DNA from: Anaerolineae bacterium
GTDB lineage: Bacteria > Chloroflexota > Anaerolineae > Anaerolineales > Anaerolineaceae
Assembly: GCA_016213455.1 (NCBI GenBank)
Contig: JACRAG010000406.1
Span: forward strand, 1-5,075
DNA length: 5,075 bases
Reading direction: 5' to 3'
The notes under the pieces are model-generated. The model did no database searches and had not been told where the DNA came from. It was given only the letters and a program-made list of their open reading frames with translations. Position numbers and translations under genes: made by a program. Each line of letters opens with the position of its first letter. Position 1 is the first letter of the stretch. This document shows positions 1 to 5,075 of the stretch, piece after piece.

Positions 1-392
1 CCATTGATTCCATTCTCTGATTTCTGGGAAACTTCCTGCCTTTTGAGGATTTGCCTTTTGTTCCACCCGGAAAAGAACAGCTTGCTTTGAATCCATGTTT
101 TCGCGGGGGGCATGTGAAAATAGGCGTCTGCGGTTTTATAGATCAATTCGCCAATCTCATATTCGCTCAAGCCCAAATCTTCATATACATTGGTCATTGC
201 CATGACCAGAACGCTGAGTTTCATGTAAGTGGCTAAATTGCCATGATCGGTATCCAGTCTGGGGGCGTCCATCATTTCCCTCGCCAAAGCGGTTTTGAAC
301 TTCATCAAATAGTCCGTTTGGGTGATGCCGGTTTGAATTGGGTGATGGGCATTAATGGTCTTTTGGAATATTGCGATCAATTCTATTTCCAT
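1..392 (-). CDS. Partial ATC hydrolase-like protein (N-terminal 130 residues, 3' end outside window)
   Basis: Translating the minus strand from the ATG at 392 gives 130 codons without a stop up to the window edge, beginning MEIELIAIFQKTINAHH. A Shine-Dalgarno GAGGA (397-401) precedes the ATG by four bases. The chain is soluble, mostly helical in character, with no signal peptide or membrane segment. The segment at residues 73-91 (LGLSEYEIGELIYKTADAY) and the later basic stretch with SQKSE (residues 122-126) resemble the L-2-amino-thiazoline-4-carboxylic acid (ATC) hydrolase family, whose characterised members open the thiazoline ring on the route to L-cysteine. Many relatives are uncharacterised. 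The conserved C-terminal part with its Cys-containing motif would lie beyond the edge, so the activity cannot be judged. The gene starts 29 bp after the lipoprotein gene stops, so the two are likely co-transcribed. I am fairly sure that this is a real gene and only moderately sure of the family. Confidence 0.6.
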   Translation of the reverse strand, partial: MEIELIAIFQKTINAHHPIQTGITQTDYLMKFKTALAREMMDAPRLDTDHGNLATYMKLSVLVMAMTNVYEDLGLSEYEIGELIYKTADAYFHMPPAKTWIQSKLFFSGWNKRQILKRQEVSQKSENGIN

Positions 393-396
393 ACGA

Positions 397-401
397 TCCT
401 C
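397..401 (-). promoter_or_regulatory. Ribosome binding site of the ATC hydrolase-like gene
   Basis: GAGGA on the minus strand lies four bases upstream of the ATG at 392. It supports that start and shows that the otherwise unmarked left edge of the window is coding. Confidence 0.5.
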
Positions 402-421
402 GATGTGTTTTGAAGCAGGAT

Positions 422-1051
422 TCAGTCCTCTTCCATCTCCATTCGATCCACCAGAATTTGCGAACCGTTGACGTCAAGGACGTTGCTCAACAATGTGCCG
501 TAAAGATGCACGATCTTGCCACTATCGCGCAGCGTCTCGATTTGAGACTGGATGGCTGGATCGCTTGAGTCGATGCCAAAATAGATAGGCTGCCCCAGAT
601 CTCTCCGCTCGAAGCGATCATCAAACTGCGCGCCAGGCTCTGTGCTCTGGATGACTCCCCACCAATCTGTGATTTCTTCTGCGGTGCCCGGCGGTATGCT
701 TCCACCGGTGGAGTTTTCGCCTGCGTCATCATTACCTGCTTTGGGTGTTGTTTCATCAACCGTGGTGGGCGTGGGATTGGTTTGCGGTGTTGGACCACAT
801 TCACCCCGAAAATATGCCCACTCGTCACAGGTGCTACCGTCCGGGAAAATGCATAGTCCGGATTGGCTGCCATCGGCAGCTGTTTGAATCTCGAGGGTGT
901 TGCCGTTTTCCTTGCAATAGACCGAGGCAGGATTGGGCATATTTGCCGCCGGTTTTACGGTAGCCGTCGCATCCGGCGCCGCCGGAGAAGGCTGCGTTGA
1001 GCAGGCTGCGAGGGCAAAACAGACGATGGTTAATCCGATGAACTTTTTCAT
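422..1051 (-). CDS. DUF333 lipoprotein with a second C-terminal domain
   Basis: This is a 209-residue predicted lipoprotein. Residues 1-17 form a short signal peptide (MKKF, hydrophobic core, lipobox LAAC), so Cys17 would be lipidated and the protein anchored on the outer face of the cytoplasmic membrane. A Pro/Ala/Thr linker (18-38) leads to a DUF333 domain at about 39-87: it begins NPASVYCKENG, contains GLCIFPDGSTCDEWAYFRG, and has four cysteines (45, 67, 75, 85) that could pair as disulfides. DUF333 proteins are often annotated 'hemolysin-like', but no haemolytic activity should be assumed. A low-complexity Thr/Pro/Gly/Asp linker (88-122) joins a C-terminal domain at about 128-206, with WWGVIQSTEPGAQFDD, YFGIDS and LYGTLLSNVLDVNGSQILV. 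It looks like a small beta-barrel and resembles domains I associate with Chloroflexota lipoproteins. The start has a good Shine-Dalgarno site (GAAAGGAAAGA just before the ATG). The function is unknown. Confidence 0.85.
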   Translation of the reverse strand: MKKFIGLTIVCFALAACSTQPSPAAPDATATVKPAANMPNPASVYCKENGNTLEIQTAADGSQSGLCIFPDGSTCDEWAYFRGECGPTPQTNPTPTTVDETTPKAGNDDAGENSTGGSIPPGTAEEITDWWGVIQSTEPGAQFDDRFERRDLGQPIYFGIDSSDPAIQSQIETLRDSGKIVHLYGTLLSNVLDVNGSQILVDRMEMEED

Positions 1052-1146
1052 TCTTTCCTTTCGTACAAATTCACGATGATGAATCCCTGAATTGTTTTGG
1101 GTGTCGAGCCACTTGCTCCAGGATTGGATGAGGCCTAAGTTAACCG

Positions 1147-1884
1147 CTACGTCATTTTGAGAAGAAACGCCAAACCTGTTACTGCTTGCATTGCGTTCCC
1201 CATCATGTGAACGATTATCCCAATGGATATGTTCTTCTTCTGAACCCCATAGACTAATAGCAATAATCCCAGCGTTCTTGTGATAATCATCCAGGGTGTA
1301 AAGACATGAACAGCCGCAAATAGGAAGCTGTGAACCAATGGCGCGAGCCTCCCTTTCATTCGGGGTAACAAATACCCCCGAAAATACAGTTCTTCAACCA
1401 ACGGAGCCAAAATGACATTGAAAATTACGAATAGCAAGTATGTGACGATCAAGCTGGCCTTTGAAAAATCGCCACCTAATCCGTAATTCAAATCCGGCAT
1501 CCAGAAGAACAACTTCTCCAGTAGAAAAGCATCAACGGGAGTCAACAAGGTAAAGATGGCACCAATCACAATCCAGATGCTGATTGCCCATACAGGATAT
1601 TGCCACCACGAGATGGATTGGCGATAACTGACGATCCCCTGTAATGTAAAACGACCTGTCTTTATCTTTCCTTGAATCAACAGAAATCCGAGTTCGACAG
1701 GAATAAGGACAAAGGCAAATGCAAGTAGAAGGGCGAAAATTGAGGGATACCCCAAATCTGCAACCGGCTGGCGTATGAGGAAGTAAAAACCCCCGACCAG
1801 GACTCCTGGAAGTAAATGCAATATGACCGATTGTGTCGTTGAATGTTTCTCGATTTGATCCTGTTCCAATGGTTGGCTGGTCAT
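1147..1884 (-). CDS. CPBP-family intramembrane metalloprotease (Abi/CaaX protease-like)
   Basis: This 245-residue polytopic membrane protein has about six to seven hydrophobic segments (roughly 21-37, 46-71, 93-115, 143-166, 183-200, 203-213, 220-240). All signature residues of the CPBP glutamic-type intramembrane protease family (Rce1-like) are present. They are the EExxxR motif at Glu164-Glu165-Arg169 in LVEELYFRGYLLPR, FxxxH at Phe189-His193 in FLFAAVHV, and HxxxN at His226-Asn230 in VHMMGN. The protein should therefore be catalytically competent, cleaving membrane-bound peptides or prenylated substrates within the bilayer. Bacterial members take part in bacteriocin maturation or immunity and other roles, but no bacteriocin gene is visible nearby and the substrate is unknown. 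The ATG at 1884 follows GAAAGGAA with about nine bases of spacing. The 128 bp upstream carry repeats and suggest a separate promoter. The lipoprotein gene follows after 95 bp. Confidence 0.92.
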   Translation of the reverse strand: MTSQPLEQDQIEKHSTTQSVILHLLPGVLVGGFYFLIRQPVADLGYPSIFALLLAFAFVLIPVELGFLLIQGKIKTGRFTLQGIVSYRQSISWWQYPVWAISIWIVIGAIFTLLTPVDAFLLEKLFFWMPDLNYGLGGDFSKASLIVTYLLFVIFNVILAPLVEELYFRGYLLPRMKGRLAPLVHSFLFAAVHVFTPWMIITRTLGLLLLVYGVQKKNISIGIIVHMMGNAMQAVTGLAFLLKMT

Positions 1885-1912
1885 ATCAGACCGTTCCTTT
1901 CGGGCAATGCAT

Positions 1913-1976
1913 AGGTACTATACAGTCAGCCTGGAATGAAGGTATAGATACCAAGGTACTGATCAGAAGTACTGAT
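1913..1976. promoter_or_regulatory. Cluster of dyads and direct repeats upstream of the CPBP protease gene (possible operator/promoter)
   Basis: The gap between the oxidoreductase gene and the protease gene holds several overlapping symmetric elements. GGTATAGATACC (1941-1952) has 5-bp arms around AG. GTACT (1956-1960) and AGTAC (1968-1972) form an inverted repeat with a 7-bp spacer. CTGATCAG (1959-1966) is a perfect 8-bp palindrome. GTACTGAT occurs as a direct repeat at 1956-1963 and 1969-1976, with a 13-bp period. AGGTACT occurs at 1913-1919 and 1954-1960. No strong -35/-10 pair stands out on the minus strand, though TATAGT-like hexamers are present. This arrangement would suit a dimeric repressor site ahead of the protease gene, but that is an inference. 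Confidence 0.3.
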
Positions 1977-2012
1977 TTTGGAGGGGTTGCGACAAGACTC
2001 AATTCTTACGCT

Positions 2013-3023
2013 CTACACTGGGGCGGAACAACCTACCGTGATGACCACATTACCCTTCCGCTGACCTTCTTCGACGTAGCGGTGGGCTTCGGCAGCCTGT
2101 TCCATCGGGTAGGATCGATCAATCAACGCCTGGATTTTTCCAGCTTCCACCAATCCTTTGACGATGTTCAGGCTTTCGGCGTCTCCCGGGGCTAACGCAC
2201 AGATCATCCGTTTGCCGCCAGACCTGGAGGTCCACAGCATTTGCAGCAGTTGCGCCTCTTTGAAACTTGCCCTCAAATACACCCCGTTGGGCTTGAGCGA
2301 GTTCTTGCATTGTGAAAAGGAGCTTTTTCCCAGGATGTCAAAGATGAGATCATAGGTTTCGCCGTTTCGGGTGAAGTCTTCTTTGGTGTAATCGATGACC
2401 CTGGATGCTCCCAACGATTTCACATATTCCAACCGGGGTGTTCCACACACGCCGGTGACCTCGGCGCCAAGATGCCTGGCAATTTGAACGGCGGCGGAAC
2501 CAATTCCTCCGGATGCGCCATGAATCAGGACTTTTTGCCCCGGCTGGAGGTTGGCCTTTTGCAGTAAATTCCAGGCCATGATGCCCCCATAGGGAACCAC
2601 TGCGGCTTGCTCATAGGTCAGGTTAGCCGGTTTTGCAGCCACCACGCCATCTTCGGGCATGCAGAAATATTCGGCGTAGGCTCCCATGCTTGGACCGAGA
2701 TAGCCAAAGACCGCATCGCCGGGTTTGAAGCGCGTCACCGCGCGCCCGACCGCTTCGACTTCGCCGGCAAACTCGCTCCCCAGGATTGGGTTGCGCGGTT
2801 TGTTCAGGCCAAAAGACACGCGCGCCAGCAGCCAAAAAATGAACAGCATGTTAAATCTGGTAGGCGAGACGGCCTTGAAGTTGCGCCCCATCAAATCGCC
2901 GAAGTTAACCGTGGTCGCATGATTTCGAATCAGCACTTCATTGTCCTTCGGGGCAGGTTTGGCAACCTCCGCGATATGCAGGACGTCTGGTGATCCATAT
3001 TGTGTGTAAACAATGGCTTTCAT
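2013..3023 (-). CDS. Zinc-free medium-chain NAD(P)-dependent oxidoreductase (quinone reductase-like)
   Basis: This 336-residue cytoplasmic enzyme of the medium-chain dehydrogenase/reductase superfamily probably uses NADPH to reduce a quinone or an activated alkene/carbonyl. The N-terminal GroES-like domain (about 1-130) opens MKAIVYTQYGSPDVL and contains VNFGDLMGR, ILGSEFAGEVEAVG and RFKPGDAVFGY. The Rossmann domain follows, with the nucleotide loop HGASGGIGSAAVQ at 168-180 (GASGGIG, Gly172/Gly173/Gly175). Catalytic zinc ligands of alcohol dehydrogenases are missing: Ser83 stands where GHE would supply His, and Asn40-Phe41 where Cys is usual. The four-Cys structural zinc lobe is also absent, which places it in the quinone oxidoreductase branch. 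The length is normal. The ATG at 3023 is chosen because the conserved N-terminus begins there and AAGGA lies six bases upstream. A longer frame to 3119 would overlap the upstream gene and adds an unrelated basic leader. It begins 16 bp after the SDR-like gene ends, so the two are probably one operon. Generic labels such as 'NAD(P)-dependent alcohol dehydrogenase' are likely in databases. Confidence 0.93.
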   Translation of the reverse strand: MKAIVYTQYGSPDVLHIAEVAKPAPKDNEVLIRNHATTVNFGDLMGRNFKAVSPTRFNMLFIFWLLARVSFGLNKPRNPILGSEFAGEVEAVGRAVTRFKPGDAVFGYLGPSMGAYAEYFCMPEDGVVAAKPANLTYEQAAVVPYGGIMAWNLLQKANLQPGQKVLIHGASGGIGSAAVQIARHLGAEVTGVCGTPRLEYVKSLGASRVIDYTKEDFTRNGETYDLIFDILGKSSFSQCKNSLKPNGVYLRASFKEAQLLQMLWTSRSGGKRMICALAPGDAESLNIVKGLVEAGKIQALIDRSYPMEQAAEAHRYVEEGQRKGNVVITVGCSAPV

Positions 3024-3029
3024 TGGTTT

Positions 3030-3036
3030 TCCTTTC
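3030..3036 (-). promoter_or_regulatory. Ribosome binding site deciding the start of the MDR oxidoreductase
   Basis: GAAAGGA on the minus strand ends six bases before the ATG at 3023. It sits in the 16-bp gap after the upstream gene's stop and selects the internal ATG over the longer open frame. Confidence 0.6.
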
Positions 3037-3039
3037 TTC

Positions 3040-3726
3040 TTATACAACAGTGGAATGCGCCAGCGCCGATGGCGTCCGGCAGCCGACAATCGCCGGGGCT
3101 TCGTGAATGAGGTCATCATTGGTCAGCGCTTCCACCATAAACAGGGCGTAGTCCACGCGGTGGGTGAGGTTGCTGGCAAGGATCGGATCGCCGACGTGGC
3201 GGCTCCAAACCGGCAGCCCCTGGCTCTCACCTTCTGCGAGGTCGCTGCCCCGCACGACCGTCCAGCGAGTTGGGCTGGCAAACACCTGCCGGCACGCCTT
3301 CACCTGGTCATCAATGTCCAGGATGTGAGTCACTTTTCCAAACCAGCGGGCGAACGTCTCTTCCATTTTGAAGGCGCTTGGGTACACATCTTGACCATCC
3401 TGGGTGATGTGCCAGCCGCAGGAAAAGATCAAGCGCGCGTCCGGTCGGGCGAAGTCGAGTACGGCCCGGGCTGTTCCCGTTGCGTAGTGCTGTGCACCCC
3501 ACGGGACCAGAACGGTCAACACGCCATCGCATCCATCCACCGCTTTCTGGATCACCGCGCGGTCATTCGTCGCGCCGGGCAGGATGGTGATGCGTCCTTT
3601 GAAGGCGTCGAGCTTGCCAACACTTTTTTCCCGGCAGACACCGACCACGGTATAACCCCGGTCGAGTGCATGCTGCACCATATAGATGCCGAGTTTGCCA
3701 GATGCTCCGATAATGCAGACTTTCAT
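3040..3726 (-). CDS. Atypical short-chain dehydrogenase/reductase, NAD(P)H-binding (NmrA/SDR_a5-like)
   Basis: This 228-residue soluble protein has an N-terminal Rossmann fold: MKVCIIGASGKLG carries the GxxGxxG loop (Gly7, Gly10, Gly13). The next strand ends VVGVCREK, where Arg32 could contact the 2'-phosphate of NADP. LPGATNDRAVIQKAVDGCDGVL (about 49-70) is the usual third-to-fourth strand region of this family. The classical Tyr-xxx-Lys catalytic pair is not evident, so it belongs with atypical (NmrA-like, NAD(P)-binding) SDRs, which either reduce small substrates or sense the redox state of the nucleotide pool. At 228 residues it is on the short side but complete. The ATG at 3726 is preferred because the fold starts there with CGGAG six bases upstream. 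An in-frame extension to 3858 runs back into the upstream gene and has no family resemblance. It starts 19 bp after the DUF4386 gene ends and is followed 16 bp later by the MDR enzyme. The substrate is unknown. Confidence 0.92.
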   Translation of the reverse strand: MKVCIIGASGKLGIYMVQHALDRGYTVVGVCREKSVGKLDAFKGRITILPGATNDRAVIQKAVDGCDGVLTVLVPWGAQHYATGTARAVLDFARPDARLIFSCGWHITQDGQDVYPSAFKMEETFARWFGKVTHILDIDDQVKACRQVFASPTRWTVVRGSDLAEGESQGLPVWSRHVGDPILASNLTHRVDYALFMVEALTNDDLIHEAPAIVGCRTPSALAHSTVV

Positions 3727-3732
3727 TTTGTT

Positions 3733-3737
3733 CTCCG
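3733..3737 (-). promoter_or_regulatory. Ribosome binding site deciding the start of the SDR-like gene
   Basis: CGGAG on the minus strand lies six bases before the ATG at 3726, in the 19-bp gap after the DUF4386 stop. It supports the short start matching the Rossmann fold. Confidence 0.6.
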
Positions 3738-3745
3738 ATCGTGAA

Positions 3746-4441
3746 TTAGCGGGAGGCGAGGACGCCGCCGGCTTTCTGGGTTGCCATGACCGGTTGGCTG
3801 CGCAGCAGCACAATCCCCAGCCAGACGAGCCAGATGATGAGACCCAATCCATACACAACCATCAGGCCAAGCGAGGCCAGCCCAACCGAGATGATACCTG
3901 CTGTACCGATGACCACACCTAGATAGTTCAAAATTCTAGGAAGCTCCCGTGCCTGCAAAGCTGCCCAACTTAATAGGAGAAACCAGATGGCGTTAACCAT
4001 CGTTTCACCGCCGCCACCGCCCAAACCGGTTTCCACAGAGTTGAGGGTCATCCAGGCCGTTGCAGCTTGAGCTGGATTTTCACCATAGAGTTTTACGATG
4101 GTGCTCAAGTTGTTGATCGCGAGTGTGCCGTTTACAATCACCAGGAAGGCCCAAATTAATCCGCAGGTGGTCACGACCTGAGCTAGCACAGGAAAACCTG
4201 TCTTCAACCGCTCATAAAGCGCTGTTGACAAAAAAACCAGACTCACGCCGAAAACCAAATATTGGATCAGGTACAATCCGCGCATTAAGAGCTGGTTCCC
4301 CGTAAAGAAAGCCACTGCTTGGACTGGGTCATCGGAGCCGTAGCCTTTAGGAGCCAAGGTAACAAACATCATAATCGCCAGGAGGTTTGTGGATGCTCCG
4401 ATGAGTGCGGCGATGCCGCCAACTTTCTGAAAGGTCTTCAT
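3746..4441 (-). CDS. DUF4386-family integral membrane protein (complete copy)
   Basis: This 231-residue membrane protein has about six hydrophobic segments (roughly 7-29, 54-74, 86-108, 147-163, 172-192, 196-214). The pattern and length fit the DUF4386 family: an N-terminal GGIAALIGASTNLLA segment, a loop with ALYERLKTG (74-82) after the second helix, a central NPAQAATAW (122-130), RELPRILNYLG (165-175), and a closing IIWLVWLGIVLLRS. DUF4386 has no established biochemical function. Genes of this type often sit beside dehydrogenases or TetR-like regulators, which fits the SDR and MDR genes immediately downstream. A GLGGGGGE loop (139-146) precedes the fourth helix; the paralogue upstream has GLGFAFGE there. 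The ATG at 4441 is preceded by GAAAGGAAAC. No catalytic motif is visible. Confidence 0.85.
   Translation of the reverse strand: MKTFQKVGGIAALIGASTNLLAIMMFVTLAPKGYGSDDPVQAVAFFTGNQLLMRGLYLIQYLVFGVSLVFLSTALYERLKTGFPVLAQVVTTCGLIWAFLVIVNGTLAINNLSTIVKLYGENPAQAATAWMTLNSVETGLGGGGGETMVNAIWFLLLSWAALQARELPRILNYLGVVIGTAGIISVGLASLGLMVVYGLGLIIWLVWLGIVLLRSQPVMATQKAGGVLASR
3797..3823. repeat. 27-bp repeat, copy in the complete DUF4386 gene
   Basis: These 27 bases are identical to 4613-4639 and start GCTGCGCAGCAGC. They encode the conserved C-terminal WLGIVLLRS segment (minus strand) of both DUF4386 proteins, so they are a coding remnant of gene duplication and not a mobile repeat. Confidence 0.85.
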
Positions 4442-4558
4442 TTTTTGTTTCCTTTCTTGATTTGTCTGCCGCGAGAGAACTGCCTATTCCAGCGACTGAA
4501 CTGGTTACAGGTACTTTGACTCATTCAGGGTACCGCGGGCTAGACACTTAAGGATGGT
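4442..4558 (-). promoter_or_regulatory. Intergenic leader between the two DUF4386 genes
   Basis: These 117 bp separate the duplicated genes and are the likeliest place for a promoter of the downstream three-gene operon. They contain AGGTACT (4509-4515) and the near-palindromic GGGTACCGCGG (4528-4538), and end with the GAAAGGAAAC ribosome site. I see no strong -35/-10 pair and no stem followed by a T-run in the direction of transcription, so read-through from the upstream copy is also possible. Confidence 0.25.
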
Positions 4559-5075
4559 TCAAGGTGTTGACGAACGCAGTTCGGAATAGCCCAGTACCGC
4601 CTGTTTTTGAGCGCTGCGCAGCAGCACAATCCCCAGCCATAAGAACCAGATGATTTTTGCCAGGCCATATCCCTCGGTCAGGCTGGTCAACCCTGGGATG
4701 ATGGAGAGGATGCCCACCGCGCCAACCAAAATGCCGAGGAAATTCAACCGCTTGGGAAACTCCCCGCTGCGCAGTGCAGCCAGGCTGATCAACAGGGTGA
4801 CAAGGCCGCCGAGGATTTCGCCAAAGGCAAAGCCCAATCCATTGGCCACAGTCTCAATCGCCTGCCAGGTCAACGCGGCCTGGGCGGGGTCCTGAGCATT
4901 CAGCGCGAGCACAGGGGCGATGCCGGCATTTGCGACCATACCGCTGGCAATGAGCGAGCCGGCCCAGATCATCCCAATCGCGGTTGCCACCTGCATGGTC
5001 GCCGGCGCGCCGTTTTTCAACCGGTCATTCAGCGCCAGCAAGAAGACGACCAGAAATACACCAAAGATTACATAC
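4559..5075 (-). CDS. DUF4386-family membrane protein, paralogue (5' end outside window)
   Basis: The frame stays open from the window edge to a TGA at 4559, giving 171 visible residues. It aligns without large gaps to the complete copy downstream: YVIFGVFLVVF matches YLVFGVSLVFL, LALNDRLKNG matches TALYERLKTG, DPAQAALTW matches NPAQAATAW, LNFLGILVGAVGILS matches LNYLGVVIGTAGIIS, and both end with WLGIVLLRS. About 60 N-terminal residues should lie beyond the edge. A TTG codon at 5041 can be read as a start, but the matching residues upstream of it show it is internal. About four to five membrane segments are visible. The C-terminal tails after LLRS differ completely. This is a tandem duplicate that has diverged; its function is unknown, as for the family. 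Confidence 0.85.
   Translation of the reverse strand, partial: YVIFGVFLVVFLLALNDRLKNGAPATMQVATAIGMIWAGSLIASGMVANAGIAPVLALNAQDPAQAALTWQAIETVANGLGFAFGEILGGLVTLLISLAALRSGEFPKRLNFLGILVGAVGILSIIPGLTSLTEGYGLAKIIWFLWLGIVLLRSAQKQAVLGYSELRSSTP
4613..4639. repeat. 27-bp repeat, copy in the partial DUF4386 gene
   Basis: This stretch is identical to 3797-3823 and encodes the same WLGIVLLRS segment. It marks the best-preserved part of the tandem duplication; the sequence on either side has diverged. Confidence 0.85.

Noticed and set aside
487..873. Minus-strand open frame in another phase within the lipoprotein gene
   Set aside because: Entirely inside the lipoprotein gene; Arg/Ser-rich frame-shifted reading without motifs.
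1081..1127. Possible terminator stem (AATCCCTG with CCAGGATT) between the CPBP and lipoprotein genes
   Set aside because: The arms pair imperfectly across a loop of about 30 bases and no T-run follows on the minus strand.
1833..2195. Plus-strand open frame spanning the gap before the CPBP gene
   Set aside because: It overlaps the starts and ends of two real genes, has no recognisable domain, and lacks a convincing ribosome site.
2844..2860. Possible membrane segment in the MDR protein (FNMLFIFWLLARVSF)
   Set aside because: A hydrophobic stretch at this place is common in this MDR subgroup between the DLMGR and ILGSEF segments and belongs to the soluble fold.
2607..2993. Plus-strand open frame of 128 codons opposite the MDR gene
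   Set aside because: Antisense shadow of a well-supported enzyme gene; His/Arg-rich composition and no motif.
3024..3119. N-terminal extension of the MDR oxidoreductase to an ATG at 3119
   Set aside because: It overlaps the end of the SDR-like gene, adds 32 basic residues unlike the family, and the internal ATG at 3023 has a proper ribosome site and the conserved MKAIVY start.
3013..3744. Plus-strand open frame of 243 codons opposite the SDR-like gene
   Set aside because: It lies antisense to a gene with clear family motifs, shows no recognisable domain, and reflects GC-biased codon positions of the real gene.
3727..3858. N-terminal extension of the SDR-like protein to 3858
   Set aside because: The extra 44 residues (Cys/Ser/Trp-rich) are an out-of-frame reading of the DUF4386 gene. 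The Rossmann fold begins at the ATG at 3726, which has CGGAG upstream.
5039..5041. TTG at 5041 as the start of the right-edge DUF4386 gene
   Set aside because: The frame is open to the window edge, and the eleven residues before the TTG (YVIFGVFLVVF) match the paralogue, so the TTG is an internal Leu codon.

Overview
The window is a run of seven genes, all on the minus strand, so transcription runs from high to low coordinates. Both end genes are cut by the window edges. There is no RNA gene, transposase, CRISPR array or phage gene that I can see, and no gap between genes exceeds about 130 bp. The organism is probably a bacterium of the Chloroflexota (Anaerolineae-like). This is an inference from moderate GC, the lipoprotein's C-terminal domain, and the pairing of DUF4386 membrane proteins with zinc-free dehydrogenases, all of which I associate with that group. 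No marker gene confirms it.

Right part (5075 down to 2013): two tandem DUF4386-type membrane proteins are followed by an atypical short-chain NAD(P)-binding protein and a zinc-free medium-chain NAD(P)H oxidoreductase of the quinone-reductase type. The second DUF4386 gene and the two oxidoreductases are 19 and 16 bp apart, each has a Shine-Dalgarno site, and they look like one operon. The first DUF4386 gene is a diverged duplicate of the second, 117 bp upstream of it. The set could serve redox handling or detoxification of small electrophiles with a membrane partner, but the substrate cannot be read from sequence.

Left part (1884 down to 1): a CPBP-family intramembrane protease is followed by a lipoprotein with an N-terminal DUF333 domain and a separate C-terminal domain, then the N-terminal two thirds of a protein resembling the L-2-amino-thiazoline-4-carboxylic acid (ATC) hydrolase family. 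The last two genes are 29 bp apart and probably co-transcribed. The 128 bp ahead of the protease gene hold a cluster of short dyads and direct repeats and are the best regulatory candidate in the window.

Most of the content is ordinary accessory metabolism and envelope genes. The points worth a second look are the two-domain lipoprotein, the edge gene at the left, the DUF4386 duplication, and the repeat cluster before the protease gene. I see no convincing evidence of a previously undescribed system.
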